A stretch of DNA of 64,000 nucleotides, taken from the NCBI GenBank assembly GCA_963816535.1, contig CAWFKW010000001.1, forward strand, positions 186,001 to 250,000. The letters run 5' to 3'. Under the pieces are notes generated by a model. The model worked only from the letters and a program-made list of their open reading frames with translations. It was not told the DNA's origin and did not search any database. This stretch comes from CAWFKW01 sp963816535 (GTDB taxonomy: Bacteria > Bacteroidota > Ignavibacteria > Tepidaquicellales > OLB5). Made by a program: the position numbers and the translations under genes. How positions within the stretch are numbered: position 1 is the first letter of the stretch; each line of letters starts with the position of its first letter. Below are positions 43,155-52,271 of this stretch, piece after piece.

Positions 43155-44192
43155 ATGAAATCTATTGTAATTTGTTTTCTGTTCATCATCTCAATTAGTT
43201 GTCATTCTCAAGTTATTAACAACGAAGTATCTACTAACGTTAATGATTCACTCAAGAAAACGCAAGATAAAGTAACAAAATTAGAAAGTGAAATAAAGAA
43301 CGTATCTAAAAATATCATTAAGATCGACACGGTAAATGTGACCGATACCGTAGCATTAACTTTTAACAAGAATAAAATAGATTCTCTTAATAAGGTGATA
43401 GGTTCACTCTCTGAAAAAAAGGACTCGGCACAGAGTACGCAGAAAAATCTTCAAAAGCAAAAGATTTGTGATTTTAGGTCAATGTTTAGCGCATTTAGCG
43501 ATTCAATGGGAACTTGGACCGGCAAATTTTGGGGGCTAATAGAAGACGGAAAACAGAATACTTTGTCATTAACTTTGCCTTTTACGCAAGATATTGCCAC
43601 TTTGTATGGAGAGCAAGTAGTTGACTATATAGGCCCTTTCAGGATTGCCATAGTTACTTCCGTGACAGCTTCAAAAAAAGTTGACAGCGCATCAGCCACA
43701 ACAGGGGCCAAAACTAAAGATGAATTGCAAAGTTTCTTTAATGCAGGGGGTAACTTTATTCTTAAAACGGACTTACCACTTTTGTATTTTGGCAATTTCA
43801 ACAGTGATTCCTTGCAAATACCTAATTCGAGATCACTTGCATTATATTTTTCCCCTAGGGCAAGCGCTAATTTACCGGCGTTAGGAGGGAGCGTAGAAAA
43901 AGCAGACGGAATATTTGAACTTGGGACTGAGTTGTATTTTAGTATTCTTACAAATCAAAAGTTTATTAAAATTCAGGGAAGAGTGCGTGGCGCGCTTGCT
44001 TTTACGAACCCAGAAAAGGTAAAGACATTCACGGAAAGGGAAGGTAAAATCTATTTTTGGTATGCTAACGCTTCTCTAGTTCTGAGCATAAAAGATAAAT
44101 TCAATATTTATATAAATATGCCAATAAGCAAGGGGTCGGATTTTCCAATTAATAAAATTCCGGTTAATCTCTCCGTATCTACAAATTTTTGA
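43155..44192 (+). CDS. Exported protein with coiled coil, unknown function
   Basis: 345 residues. A signal peptide (MKSIVICFLFIISISCHSQ) is followed by a coiled-coil region (about 30-105, DKVTKLESEIKNVSKNI and DSLNKVIGSLSEKKDSAQ), then a beta-rich C-terminal domain (FGNFNSDSLQIPNSRSLALY, GIFELGTELYFSILTNQKFI) that could be an outer-membrane-associated barrel or sandwich. No family recognised. Upstream of the restriction-modification unit but probably separately transcribed. Confidence 0.72.
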   Translation: MKSIVICFLFIISISCHSQVINNEVSTNVNDSLKKTQDKVTKLESEIKNVSKNIIKIDTVNVTDTVALTFNKNKIDSLNKVIGSLSEKKDSAQSTQKNLQKQKICDFRSMFSAFSDSMGTWTGKFWGLIEDGKQNTLSLTLPFTQDIATLYGEQVVDYIGPFRIAIVTSVTASKKVDSASATTGAKTKDELQSFFNAGGNFILKTDLPLLYFGNFNSDSLQIPNSRSLALYFSPRASANLPALGGSVEKADGIFELGTELYFSILTNQKFIKIQGRVRGALAFTNPEKVKTFTEREGKIYFWYANASLVLSIKDKFNIYINMPISKGSDFPINKIPVNLSVSTNF

Positions 44193-44265
44193 TAGTAAAT
44201 TGTATTGAAATTAATGAATTACAAAAGGGGCTTTGGCCCTATCTGTGTTAAATGCGCATTTACAC

Positions 44266-44296
44266 TTTTTTAAGTTGAGGTTATTATGTAAATTTG
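44266..44296 (+). promoter_or_regulatory. Probable promoter for the type IIG restriction-modification unit
   Basis: TAAATTTG at 44289-44296 fits the -7 consensus. At the 20-base spacing the upstream triplet is TTT within a T run (44266-44268) rather than TTG. It lies 26 bases before the small coiled-coil gene. Confidence 0.45.
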
Positions 44297-44321
44297 AATA
44301 ACATAACCGGGGCCTTAAATT

Positions 44322-44489
44322 ATGGATGAAAAAATATTAGAAGTTCTAAAGAACATTTTAAGTGAATTGAAAGAGATTAAAAGCGATGCTAATGCGATGA
44401 GAACTTGGGTGCACAATATCAAACTTGAGATAGAAACCATTTCCTCAAACGTAAGCGATATTAACGATAAAGCGGATAACCTTACATAA
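44322..44489 (+). CDS. Small coiled-coil protein preceding the type IIG enzyme
   Basis: 55 residues, ATG to TAA: MDEKILEVLKNILSELKEI followed by SDANAMRTWVHNIKLEI and ETISSNVSDINDKADNLT. The heptad-like spacing of leucine and isoleucine suggests a helical coiled coil along its whole length. The stop is 5 bases before the restriction-modification start codon, so the pair is almost certainly cotranscribed. It could be a partner or controller of the enzyme; that is inference. No HTH motif is visible, so it does not look like a classical C protein. Confidence 0.7.
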   Translation: MDEKILEVLKNILSELKEIKSDANAMRTWVHNIKLEIETISSNVSDINDKADNLT

Positions 44490-44494
44490 AACAT

Positions 44495-47416
44495 ATGGCA
44501 TCACTTGAATCAGCATTTTTTGCAGTCGAACAACTTGCAAAAGATTTTAAAGCGAATGAAAATCACTACCTGCGCCCTGAATATTCCGAATCACAGGCAA
44601 GGATAGATTTTATTGATAAATTCTTCACAGCCTTAGGATGGGACGTTAATCATGAGGAACAAAAAAATCCTTACGAACAGGAAGTAAAAGTAGAGCGCAA
44701 TGTTTCAGTTGGCGCGGCGCAAAAACGCGCTGATTATGCTTTCTGTTTATATCCCAATTTCCGCGACCCGAAATTTTACGCGGAAGCCAAGAAACCTTCA
44801 CGGTCATTGAGCAATGCCGATGATTATTTTCAGGCGATAAGGTACGGATGGAATTCAGCTAATCCTTTGGCAATTCTCACCGACTTTGAAGAATTTCATG
44901 TGATTGATTCACGATATAAGCCAAACATAAAAACCGCTCTTTCATTTAAGCTTAAACATTATACGTACGACGACTATTTAGATAAAGATAAGTTTGCCGA
45001 GATATATTATTTATTTTCCAGAGAATCAGTTGGCGCCGGTTCAATTGAAAAATATGCCGAAACTCTTGTAAAACCCAAAAAGGCAAAGGGCGCGATGCCT
45101 TCTCCAAGTTCACAGGCGATTGATGAATCGTTTTTAGAAGAACTTGATAAGATTAGAAATACGCTTGCTAAATCTTTTAAGAAAAGAAATCCTGGGCTTT
45201 ACAGCGCAGAGCTGACCGAAGCGACACAACGAACTATTGACCGGCTTGTATTTTTAAGATTTTTAGAGGATAAGCTGATTGAGGGAGAAAGTCATATTGA
45301 CTATTACATATCAAGAAAATCCGCATGGGATGAATTTATTTCAGACAGCAGGGCGCTTAATGCAAAATACAACGGGGTTGTATTCAGGAATCACCCCATA
45401 ATAGACTCGGATAAATTCATTCCTCCTGATGAAAAGGAATTCAGGGGAATTTGTGAAGAGCTCTCTTTTAAGAACTCGCCTTATCACTTCAATTTTATAC
45501 CTATTCACATACTTGGCTCAATATATGAACGGTTTTTGGGAAAGGTTGTTCACGCGACAGATAAACAGGTTAAGATAGAAGATAAACCTGAAGTAAGAAA
45601 AGCCGGCGGGGTTTATTATACGCCGCAATACATAGTGCAATACATTGTTGAAAATACTGTCGGGAAAATTATCGAAGGGAAAACGCCGCAGGAAATATCA
45701 AAGCTAAGATTTGCGGATATTTCATGCGGCAGCGGATCGTTTTTAATAACTGTTTATGACACGTTACTAGCTTATCATGGCAAATGGTACCAAACGCACC
45801 CCGAACAGGCAAAGAAAGACGGCTGCATTGAAAAAGGAGGACTCTGGATACTTTCTATCGAACAGAAGAAAGATATACTTTTAAATAATATTTACGGCGT
45901 TGATATTGATTACCAGGCGGTAGAAGTTACGCAGCTATCTTTATACTTAAAACTGCTTGAAGACGAATCGCAGGCGAGCATTTTGCAGGAAGAAATGTTT
46001 TACAAGAACAAAAGGGTCTTGCCAGACCTAAGCAAAAACATTGTTTGCGGAAATTCGCTGATAGGGACTGATTTCGAGACGCAAAATATCTTCGAAAGTG
46101 ATCTTTCAAAAAGTACAAATACTATGGATTTTGGGGCAATATTCCCACAAATTATGAATGGTGGTGGATTTGATTGCATCGTAGGCAATCCACCGTGGGT
46201 AGACATTAAAGGATTACCTCCATCTTTTGTAGATTATTATTTTAAAAGATATACATCAGTCGAAAATCGAATAAATATCTATGCAATTTTTGTTGAGCGT
46301 AGCTTAAGCTTATTAAATAAATCTGGAGTTTTAGGATATATCATCCCAAATTCAATTCTATACCAAAGTTCATATACTAAACTTAGAAAAAAGATCTTAG
46401 ATCATTACGGAATCAACAAAATTATTAGATTACCAGATGATACGTTCGTGAAAGTGAAGGCAGAAACAGTCATACTTGTTTTGACAAAAGATAAATCTGA
46501 CGATTGTGAGTGTATTATCTTTGACAGACAAGATAAAATAAATTCAATTTCAGGTGAAGACGCTAAAGAAGAAAAAGTATTGCACCCAAAGGAATGGCTA
46601 TTAAACGATTTCAATGTATTTGACATTTACACAGGAAAAGAAATTACAAATCTTTTAGGCAAAATAGCAAACGACAGGATTAAACTTGAAGATTTATGTG
46701 ATTTCACCTTAGGCATAACCCCCTATGACAAATATAAAGGACATACCCAAAAACAAATTAAAGAAAAAGTATTTCATGCCACTTTTGCTAAAGATGATTC
46801 TTTCAAGAAACTATTGGATGGTGCTGATGTCAGTAGATATAAGGTCACATGGAATGGCACAGGGTATATTAGTTATGGTAAATGGTTGGGTGCACCAAGA
46901 GAAAAAAGGTTTTTTGTGGGTGACAGAATCTTAATCAGACAAATTGTCAGTGGTTCACCTCTAAGAATTTATGCAGCGTACACAAATGAAGAACTCTATA
47001 ATGTGCAGTCTATTTTTAATATTCTGGTTAAAAATGATTGTAAACTTCATACAAAGTACTTTCTTGGAATTATTAATTCAAAACTAATGAATTTTTATCA
47101 CTCAAATAAATTCCTAGATCTTTCCAAGAATTTGTTTCAAAAAATTCTTATTCAAAATTGCAAATTATTTCCTATGCAGACTATTGATTTCCAATCTGTC
47201 AATGAAAAATCTCAACACGATAAAATGGTTTTCTTAGTGGATAAAATGATTGAAGCAAAAAAACAATTAGCCGCTGCAACAACAGAGAAAGACGGAACGT
47301 ATTACGAAAACATGTGCAACGCAATTGACCGTCAAATAGACCAGCTTGTTTATGAGCTTTACGGATTGACGGAAGAAGAGATAAACATTGTGGAGGGGCA
47401 GAACCCCCATATGTAA
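44495..47416 (+). CDS. Type IIG restriction-modification enzyme (Eco57I-like N6-adenine methylase with nuclease domain)
   Basis: 973 residues. The N-terminal PD-(D/E)xK nuclease region has RADYAF and the motif E97-A-K99 (FYAEAKKP). The N6-adenine methylase follows: AdoMet motif I in FADISCGSGSFLITVYD (about 405-420) and catalytic N565-P-P-W568 (VGNPPWVDIKG). A C-terminal TaqI-like specificity region reaches to about residue 920, then a helical tail with YELYGLTEEEINIVEG. The last residues (QNPHM) and stop come from a MITE-like repeat. The region from about 46.1 to 47.2 kb looks more AT-rich than the first half, suggesting an exchanged recognition domain. Such proteins methylate one strand and cut at a distance. 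Confidence 0.93.
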   Translation: MASLESAFFAVEQLAKDFKANENHYLRPEYSESQARIDFIDKFFTALGWDVNHEEQKNPYEQEVKVERNVSVGAAQKRADYAFCLYPNFRDPKFYAEAKKPSRSLSNADDYFQAIRYGWNSANPLAILTDFEEFHVIDSRYKPNIKTALSFKLKHYTYDDYLDKDKFAEIYYLFSRESVGAGSIEKYAETLVKPKKAKGAMPSPSSQAIDESFLEELDKIRNTLAKSFKKRNPGLYSAELTEATQRTIDRLVFLRFLEDKLIEGESHIDYYISRKSAWDEFISDSRALNAKYNGVVFRNHPIIDSDKFIPPDEKEFRGICEELSFKNSPYHFNFIPIHILGSIYERFLGKVVHATDKQVKIEDKPEVRKAGGVYYTPQYIVQYIVENTVGKIIEGKTPQEISKLRFADISCGSGSFLITVYDTLLAYHGKWYQTHPEQAKKDGCIEKGGLWILSIEQKKDILLNNIYGVDIDYQAVEVTQLSLYLKLLEDESQASILQEEMFYKNKRVLPDLSKNIVCGNSLIGTDFETQNIFESDLSKSTNTMDFGAIFPQIMNGGGFDCIVGNPPWVDIKGLPPSFVDYYFKRYTSVENRINIYAIFVERSLSLLNKSGVLGYIIPNSILYQSSYTKLRKKILDHYGINKIIRLPDDTFVKVKAETVILVLTKDKSDDCECIIFDRQDKINSISGEDAKEEKVLHPKEWLLNDFNVFDIYTGKEITNLLGKIANDRIKLEDLCDFTLGITPYDKYKGHTQKQIKEKVFHATFAKDDSFKKLLDGADVSRYKVTWNGTGYISYGKWLGAPREKRFFVGDRILIRQIVSGSPLRIYAAYTNEELYNVQSIFNILVKNDCKLHTKYFLGIINSKLMNFYHSNKFLDLSKNLFQKILIQNCKLFPMQTIDFQSVNEKSQHDKMVFLVDKMIEAKKQLAAATTEKDGTYYENMCNAIDRQIDQLVYELYGLTEEEINIVEGQNPHM

Positions 47417-47571
47417 TTTTTATGAAGGCTAATAATTTTTTTCTATTAAAAGAAATTTTATCTGAGAAATCCCATCCCCCCTTTGTACAAAGGGGGGATT
47501 AAATATGTGAAAACACAATTATTTAGATTGTTAAATATTGATTGTAAATATTGGATTTGCGATGGTGGTTT
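47402..47571. mobile_element. MITE-like element, copy A
   Basis: Bounded by AACCCCCAT (47402-47410) and ATGGTGGTTT (47562-47571), imperfect terminal inverted repeats, with a perfect 26-bp palindrome (47474-47499, centre GTAC) in the middle. It has no coding capacity. It supplies the last five codons and stop of the type IIG gene. Confidence 0.7.
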
Positions 47572-47581
47572 ATCAAAGCAG

Positions 47582-47751
47582 AACCCCTGTTGATGGTTTT
47601 TGCAAAACCAGATATATTTTTACTATTAAAGAAATTTTATCTCAAAAATCCCATCCCCCCTTTGTACAAAGGGGGGATTAAAGGCTTGGAAATACAATTA
47701 CTTAAATAGTAAAATTATTATTAGGAATTGGAAAAATAAAGATGGGGGTTT
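47582..47751. mobile_element. MITE-like element, copy B
   Basis: The tandem neighbour of copy A, offset by 180 bases. Ends are AACCCCTGT (47582) and ATGGGGGTTT (47742-47751); the same palindrome lies at 47653-47678 and the stretch TATTAAAGAAATTTTATCT is shared. A third left end (CAGAACCCC) follows at about 47762. The rest of the gap to 47896 contains nothing recognisable. Confidence 0.7.
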
Positions 47752-47896
47752 ATTCAAAGAGCAGAACCCCAGTTAGAAATAATCCCTATGCACAGATAAT
47801 TTTCAGGGGATAGAAAATTTTGGTTTTAAAAATCTCGTCCCCGTCAAGAGTCTTCGGCTCGATAAGTCGCAGACCTCTGTACAATAGTACAAACTA

Positions 47897-48703
47897 CTAC
47901 TTAAATGAGTGATAGTCCGGACTTACAAAATAATCATTACTATGAAACTCTGGGTTTATATCGTTAGCTTTATACAAAGTAATTAGAGAATCTGTCTGAT
48001 CAGTTTCCATTGGAGTTTCATGATAAATATAAACTGCTCTGGAAAATTTTAAATTTTTAACATATATAGTTTTTTCACCCGGTTTATGCAGGCCAAGATC
48101 CAATGCCGAAGTTCTCAATTCTGCTAAGATACTATCACAATAATGCGATAAATATTCACAAACCCCGTAGACCAGTGGAGTTTCAGGAATGTATAAACCC
48201 AAAAAACATGACTGAGCATTGAAATCTTGATAGAGTAAAGATTCATAGGGTACGCCAATAGTATCTTTCAGGGCAAAAAAGTTTACGTGACTCCATATGC
48301 TTATTCCTAAGGGTGAGGTAAAATCACATTCAAAATGGTCATGTAATGTTACGGGGTTGTCGCAGGGACCACATCTTCTAGCTACATTGGATAGTGAATC
48401 TTTTTGAATGACAGTGTGTATGAAAAGACAGAATACTAGAGCTATTACATACGCAGATATTTTTATCACCTTTCTCTTGAATTGTTTAGATATAAAATGA
48501 GCAATTGTAAGGAGAAAAAATACCATTAGAGCAACAATTATATATACGTGTGTATCAGGAGGTAAATATGTCGGCAAAATTAACCCCAAAATGATAGGAA
48601 GAACCCATAAAAAAATGTTGCGAAAACTGCTACTTTTAATATCAGAAATTATCTTTTTAAGGAAACTTCCAAACTGATTATTAATTTTCTTCGGGTTTGT
48701 CAA
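47897..48703 (-). CDS. Membrane protein of unknown function with large exported domain
   Basis: 268 residues. Three hydrophobic segments near the N terminus (about 34-52, 54-72 and 78-98; IFLWVLPIILGLILPTYL, YIIVALMVFFLLTIAHF, ISAYVIALVFCLFIHTVI) precede a ~165-residue soluble domain with several cysteines (RRCGPCDNPVTLHDHFECDF). The start is TTG; the frame is open for about 16 more codons upstream without an ATG, so the N terminus is uncertain. No family recognised. Confidence 0.6.
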   Translation of the reverse strand: MTNPKKINNQFGSFLKKIISDIKSSSFRNIFLWVLPIILGLILPTYLPPDTHVYIIVALMVFFLLTIAHFISKQFKRKVIKISAYVIALVFCLFIHTVIQKDSLSNVARRCGPCDNPVTLHDHFECDFTSPLGISIWSHVNFFALKDTIGVPYESLLYQDFNAQSCFLGLYIPETPLVYGVCEYLSHYCDSILAELRTSALDLGLHKPGEKTIYVKNLKFSRAVYIYHETPMETDQTDSLITLYKANDINPEFHSNDYFVSPDYHSFK

Positions 48704-49124
48704 TGAGTCTTCTATTGGGACATATATTCTTTGGCATTATAATTTGAAAAATCGGTATTCTCATTTAATTTTTCAATCCATTTTTAGATGGGGTTTTCTA
48801 AAAATATAGAACTGCTTGCCGTTGATATTAGTATTATCAATAGACCTAATTTTCCGCCTTCATGATTGTTAATTAATCAGTGAAAATCTGTTAATCCCGT
48901 GTCTGCAGAAGCTGGCCTGAAGCATTATTATTCGTAGGCGCCATCCAAAGGCGGGCAAGCGCATACGCGAGGAAAAGTTTCGATTCGAACACGTTGGAAT
49001 CTCAACATTCAATCATGAAATGTAGTTTATTCATGCTTGTTCTTGTGTTTTCAGCGTTATGTGGTGTGGCGTAGGTTTGTTTTGCTGTTAATTCGTAGAT
49101 CTCAATTCTAAATTCTCAATTGAT
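48704..49124. other. Intergenic region, no gene recognised
   Basis: A 420-base AT-rich gap between two minus-strand genes. No ORF with protein-like composition, no strong hairpin, and no clear promoter in it. Confidence 0.5.
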
Positions 49125-50006
49125 TTAAGAGCCCCAGTCTCTGTTATATCTGAAATCTATATTAACAGTTCTGTTAGATACTTTGGCTATGATTGGCGGC
49201 AGGCGTTTGAACTGGTTGCGGCGGATAACATCTTTGACGTGTTTTATGAACGCGGGTTTAAAACCTGATTCAACAAGCTCCTTGTCGGAGAATCGCTGGT
49301 CTATCATGTGATATAAGAGTTCATCGGCTTGGTTATAAGTAAAACCAAGTTCGCTTTCATCTGACTGTCCCGCCCAAAGATCCGCCGATGGTTTCTTCTT
49401 AATAATACGCTTCGGAATTTTCAAAAGGCCTGCAAGCTGCCACACCTGTGTTTTGTAGAGATCGCCGATAGGATTTATCGCCGAGGCTGAATCGCCGAAT
49501 ATAGTGGAGTAACCAAGCAGAAGTTCGGTCTTGTTGCTGGTGCCGATAACCAGAGCGCGGTATTCGTTTGAAAAATCATACAGGCATATCATGCGCATCC
49601 TTGCAAGAATATTTCCTTTGCGCACATGATGTTCTTTTATGTGAGTCTTTGGATTGCCTGCAATGCCTTCGAGCTCCATAAGCGCATCAGAGGGAGAAGT
49701 AATATCGACTACCTTTGATCTGATGCCGAGCGCTTTGACTATAGCCAATGCGTCTTTTATGCTTCCTGACGAGCTTTCTTTATACGGCAAAAGTATGCCG
49801 AGCACATTTTGTTTTCCTAAAGCTTTGACTGCAAGGTAAGCTGCAACTGAAGAATCTATCCCTCCTGATAACCCGATAACACACTTTTTAATACCGAACC
49901 TGGCTGTTTCCTGTTTGAGAAAATCTACAAGGACTTTTACCAGATCCCGGTTAACAGGAGGATAGAATGGTTTGCGGCGATTTAATGAACTTGTTTCAGA
50001 TTCCAA
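49125..50006 (-). CDS. nadE: NH3-dependent NAD+ synthetase
   Basis: 293 residues of the N-type PP-loop ATPase that amidates deamido-NAD+ to NAD+. The ATP-binding loop is GLSGGIDSSVAAYL; later segments include SNEYRALVIGTSNKTELLLGYSTIFGDSA with the NAD synthetase ammonia-site residues, and KKKPSADLWAGQSDESELGF. No glutaminase domain is present, so free ammonia or a separate partner would supply nitrogen. It lies 51 bases after the 83-residue gene on the same strand and probably shares its promoter. Confidence 0.95.
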   Translation of the reverse strand: MESETSSLNRRKPFYPPVNRDLVKVLVDFLKQETARFGIKKCVIGLSGGIDSSVAAYLAVKALGKQNVLGILLPYKESSSGSIKDALAIVKALGIRSKVVDITSPSDALMELEGIAGNPKTHIKEHHVRKGNILARMRMICLYDFSNEYRALVIGTSNKTELLLGYSTIFGDSASAINPIGDLYKTQVWQLAGLLKIPKRIIKKKPSADLWAGQSDESELGFTYNQADELLYHMIDQRFSDKELVESGFKPAFIKHVKDVIRRNQFKRLPPIIAKVSNRTVNIDFRYNRDWGS

Positions 50007-50057
50007 TCTGTATTTGCCTCAATTTCGGTTGACATCGGAATCTATTATTTCGACTTA

Positions 50058-50309
50058 TTACTTTTTAGCTACCTGATATACGATTTTTCTGATAGTATCG
50101 AACTGAAGATAGGGGAACATTTCCTGTATTTTGTCTATCGCTTCTCCCGCGCTCATTTCTCTTCTCATGTCTTTATACATTTGCCTTATCTTATAGTCTC
50201 TGATTGCTTTTTCGTCCAATAATTTGTATTTTTTCAAATTATTATACGTTTCATCGTCTATCAGCTCGCTTAACGGATTCTCGCTCTTTGATTTAACTTG
50301 CGGCTTCAT
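50058..50309 (-). CDS. Small hypothetical helical protein
   Basis: 83 residues, basic and helical, with no signal peptide: NPLSELIDDETYNNLKKYKL, RDYKIRQMYKDMRREMSAGEA and FPYLQFDTIRKIVYQVAKK. The final part has the size and pattern of a small DNA- or RNA-binding helical domain, but no family was recognised. A good promoter lies about 110 bases upstream, and nadE follows. Confidence 0.7.
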   Translation of the reverse strand: MKPQVKSKSENPLSELIDDETYNNLKKYKLLDEKAIRDYKIRQMYKDMRREMSAGEAIDKIQEMFPYLQFDTIRKIVYQVAKK

Positions 50310-50417
50310 TTATGCCCTCCCGTCCCTTGGATAGGACTGATTTGTTTGTGAATAAAAACCCTGCTTAAAAATGGTAACCTTATTCTAAATATACGCTCCT
50401 TTATGCACCTTAGACTA

Positions 50418-50449
50418 CAAATATAATCAAAATTCAAGTTAAAAATCAA
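50418..50449 (-). promoter_or_regulatory. Bacteroidetes-type promoter for the 50309 gene and nadE
   Basis: On the minus strand TTG (50447-50449), a 21-base spacer, then TATATTTG (50418-50425). The expected leader is about 100 bases. The remainder of the 50310-50870 gap holds only the small ORF noted below. Confidence 0.6.
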
Positions 50450-50695
50450 GTATTGCAATAACTTAGGCTTTGAAATTTACATTTTGACTTTAAGTAAATT
50501 CAGTTTTTGTTAAGATTTAGCCCTTTCTTAAGTAACAACAAAGTATAATATTAATATGTTTCTAATAATTTAAACGCTGTTTTTAACATACATAGCAGGA
50601 TAAATTATACCGTTTAAGAGTTAAAATAATGATTGAATTACGCTACTTTTCTGCCTATTTTACTAGTTATTAAGTTCTGCATTGTCTAAAGGGAA

Positions 50696-50842
50696 TTGGA
50701 CAAATTTTCAAAAGTATTATACTATTTTACATTTTCGGGTTTTCTGATCTCATGCATTATATTGATTTTTGCGTTTATTGCTGCAATTCTTGCATTCCTT
50801 TACTTCGGATCATCTGAGATAATATACTGGATTTTGAATTAA
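50696..50842 (+). CDS. Possible small single-span membrane protein
   Basis: 48 residues from TTG 50696 to TAA 50842: MDKFSKVLYYFTFSGFL followed by a hydrophobic helix (ISCIILIFAFIAAILAFLYF) and GSSEIIYWILN. AAAGGG lies just ahead of the start, though the spacing is short. It ends 28 bases before the propeller lipoprotein gene. Plausible but unproven; no homologue recognised. Confidence 0.35.
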   Translation: MDKFSKVLYYFTFSGFLISCIILIFAFIAAILAFLYFGSSEIIYWILN

Positions 50843-50870
50843 CCGGATTGAAATATCTAAAAAATAAATT

Positions 50871-52259
50871 ATGAAAAAGTATACAAATATTCTAATTGGC
50901 GCTTTCGTTGTTTTGGGCATTGCGGTTTTAGTCAGTTCCTGCGATGATTCAGGTGTGGTTGCGCCCACCACAACGGCGGGCAAAAATGTGAGGACGTACG
51001 GCGGCGCTTCTTCAGATGAATTGACCGACATGGAACAGGTTAATGACGGCGGAGTGTTGTTATCAGGTTTTACAGTTTCGTTTGGCGCGGGGAACAACGA
51101 TTTTTATGCGATCAGGCTTACTTCAGCCGGGGATATAACATGGAGCAAGGCTTACGGCAGTACGGGAAACGATATATGCACTTCTGGCATCCAGGCAGGA
51201 GACGGCGGATTTATATTTGCGGGCAATACAATATCGCCCGTATCAAACGGCTCGGATGTTATGCTCGTAAAGACCGACGCCAACGGACATATGACTTGGT
51301 CGTTTGATTATTCTATTCCAAACGATCAGTATGTTGGTTCGGTTGTTCAGGATGTTGACGGAGGTTTTATAGTATGCGGTTATTCGAATGAACTTGATGT
51401 TGCAAATTCAGAAGTTATGCTATTGAAAGTTAACAGCGCAGGCGCGATAGTGTGGGAAAAACTTTACGGCGGCGCTTTCAACGACTTAGGCATAAAGATG
51501 GTTAAGACAAGCGACGGCGGGTTTCTTGTTGCAGGCGCTACATTTAGTTTCGGCGCCACCAACGAAGATATTTACATGTTAAAACTGAAAGCGGACTGCT
51601 CGCTTGACTGGACTTATAAATACGGCGGCGACGCCGTAGACCAGCCGTTTGACGTGATTGAAACTTACGGACATGATTTTCTGATCACAGGATATACGAG
51701 ATCTTTTGGACTGACTAACGGTTCAATGCTGTTATTTAAAACCGACCACAACGGAGTTATTTATACATCTGAAGGTTGGCCGAGAACCATCGGCGATAGT
51801 TCGGGCTTAAGCCAGTCGCTTGGCGCGGCTTTGGCCACAGACGGAAGCTTTTATATTACAGGATATACGACCAACGCTACAGGCAACAAGTCATTGTTCT
51901 TTGCGCATTACTTCAATAACTCGTTATTTGATTTTGCCCGTTCATACGGAACTACGACTAATAACGACATGGGCGTGGCGATCCTGGCGCGCTCTAACGG
52001 ATTTCTGATTGCAGGAAACACAGATGCAAACGGTCCCGGGGTGAGCGATTTCCTTACGATAGGGCTGCCTGATTCAAGCGGTAAATATTTATCATGTTTA
52101 ACTGAGAATGCATTTACGCCGCAGGGGGGAAGCCCGGCGACATTTTCCGCTATCAGCGTTGTCACAATGTCATATACTCCGGCCGCCGAAAATACTATTT
52201 CCGGGTCGATAACTGAAAACGCCGCCGGTACCATGCGAAACGCGGTATGCGGCCAATAA
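50871..52259 (+). CDS. Lipoprotein with beta-propeller-type repeats
   Basis: 462 residues. The lipoprotein signal ends VLVSSC (C24). The mature part contains about seven repeats of ~45-50 residues around a DGGFxxxGxT core: DGGVLLSGFTVSFG, DGGFIFAGNTISP, DGGFIVCGYSNE, DGGFLVAGATFSFG, HDFLITGYTRSFG, GSFYITGYTTNA and NGFLIAGNTDANG, each preceded by a W-x-K-x-YGG strand. This fits a seven-bladed propeller displayed on a membrane surface. Ligand unknown. The next gene starts 12 bases later on the same strand. Confidence 0.82.
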   Translation: MKKYTNILIGAFVVLGIAVLVSSCDDSGVVAPTTTAGKNVRTYGGASSDELTDMEQVNDGGVLLSGFTVSFGAGNNDFYAIRLTSAGDITWSKAYGSTGNDICTSGIQAGDGGFIFAGNTISPVSNGSDVMLVKTDANGHMTWSFDYSIPNDQYVGSVVQDVDGGFIVCGYSNELDVANSEVMLLKVNSAGAIVWEKLYGGAFNDLGIKMVKTSDGGFLVAGATFSFGATNEDIYMLKLKADCSLDWTYKYGGDAVDQPFDVIETYGHDFLITGYTRSFGLTNGSMLLFKTDHNGVIYTSEGWPRTIGDSSGLSQSLGAALATDGSFYITGYTTNATGNKSLFFAHYFNNSLFDFARSYGTTTNNDMGVAILARSNGFLIAGNTDANGPGVSDFLTIGLPDSSGKYLSCLTENAFTPQGGSPATFSAISVVTMSYTPAAENTISGSITENAAGTMRNAVCGQ

Positions 52260-52271
52260 AATGATAATGAT

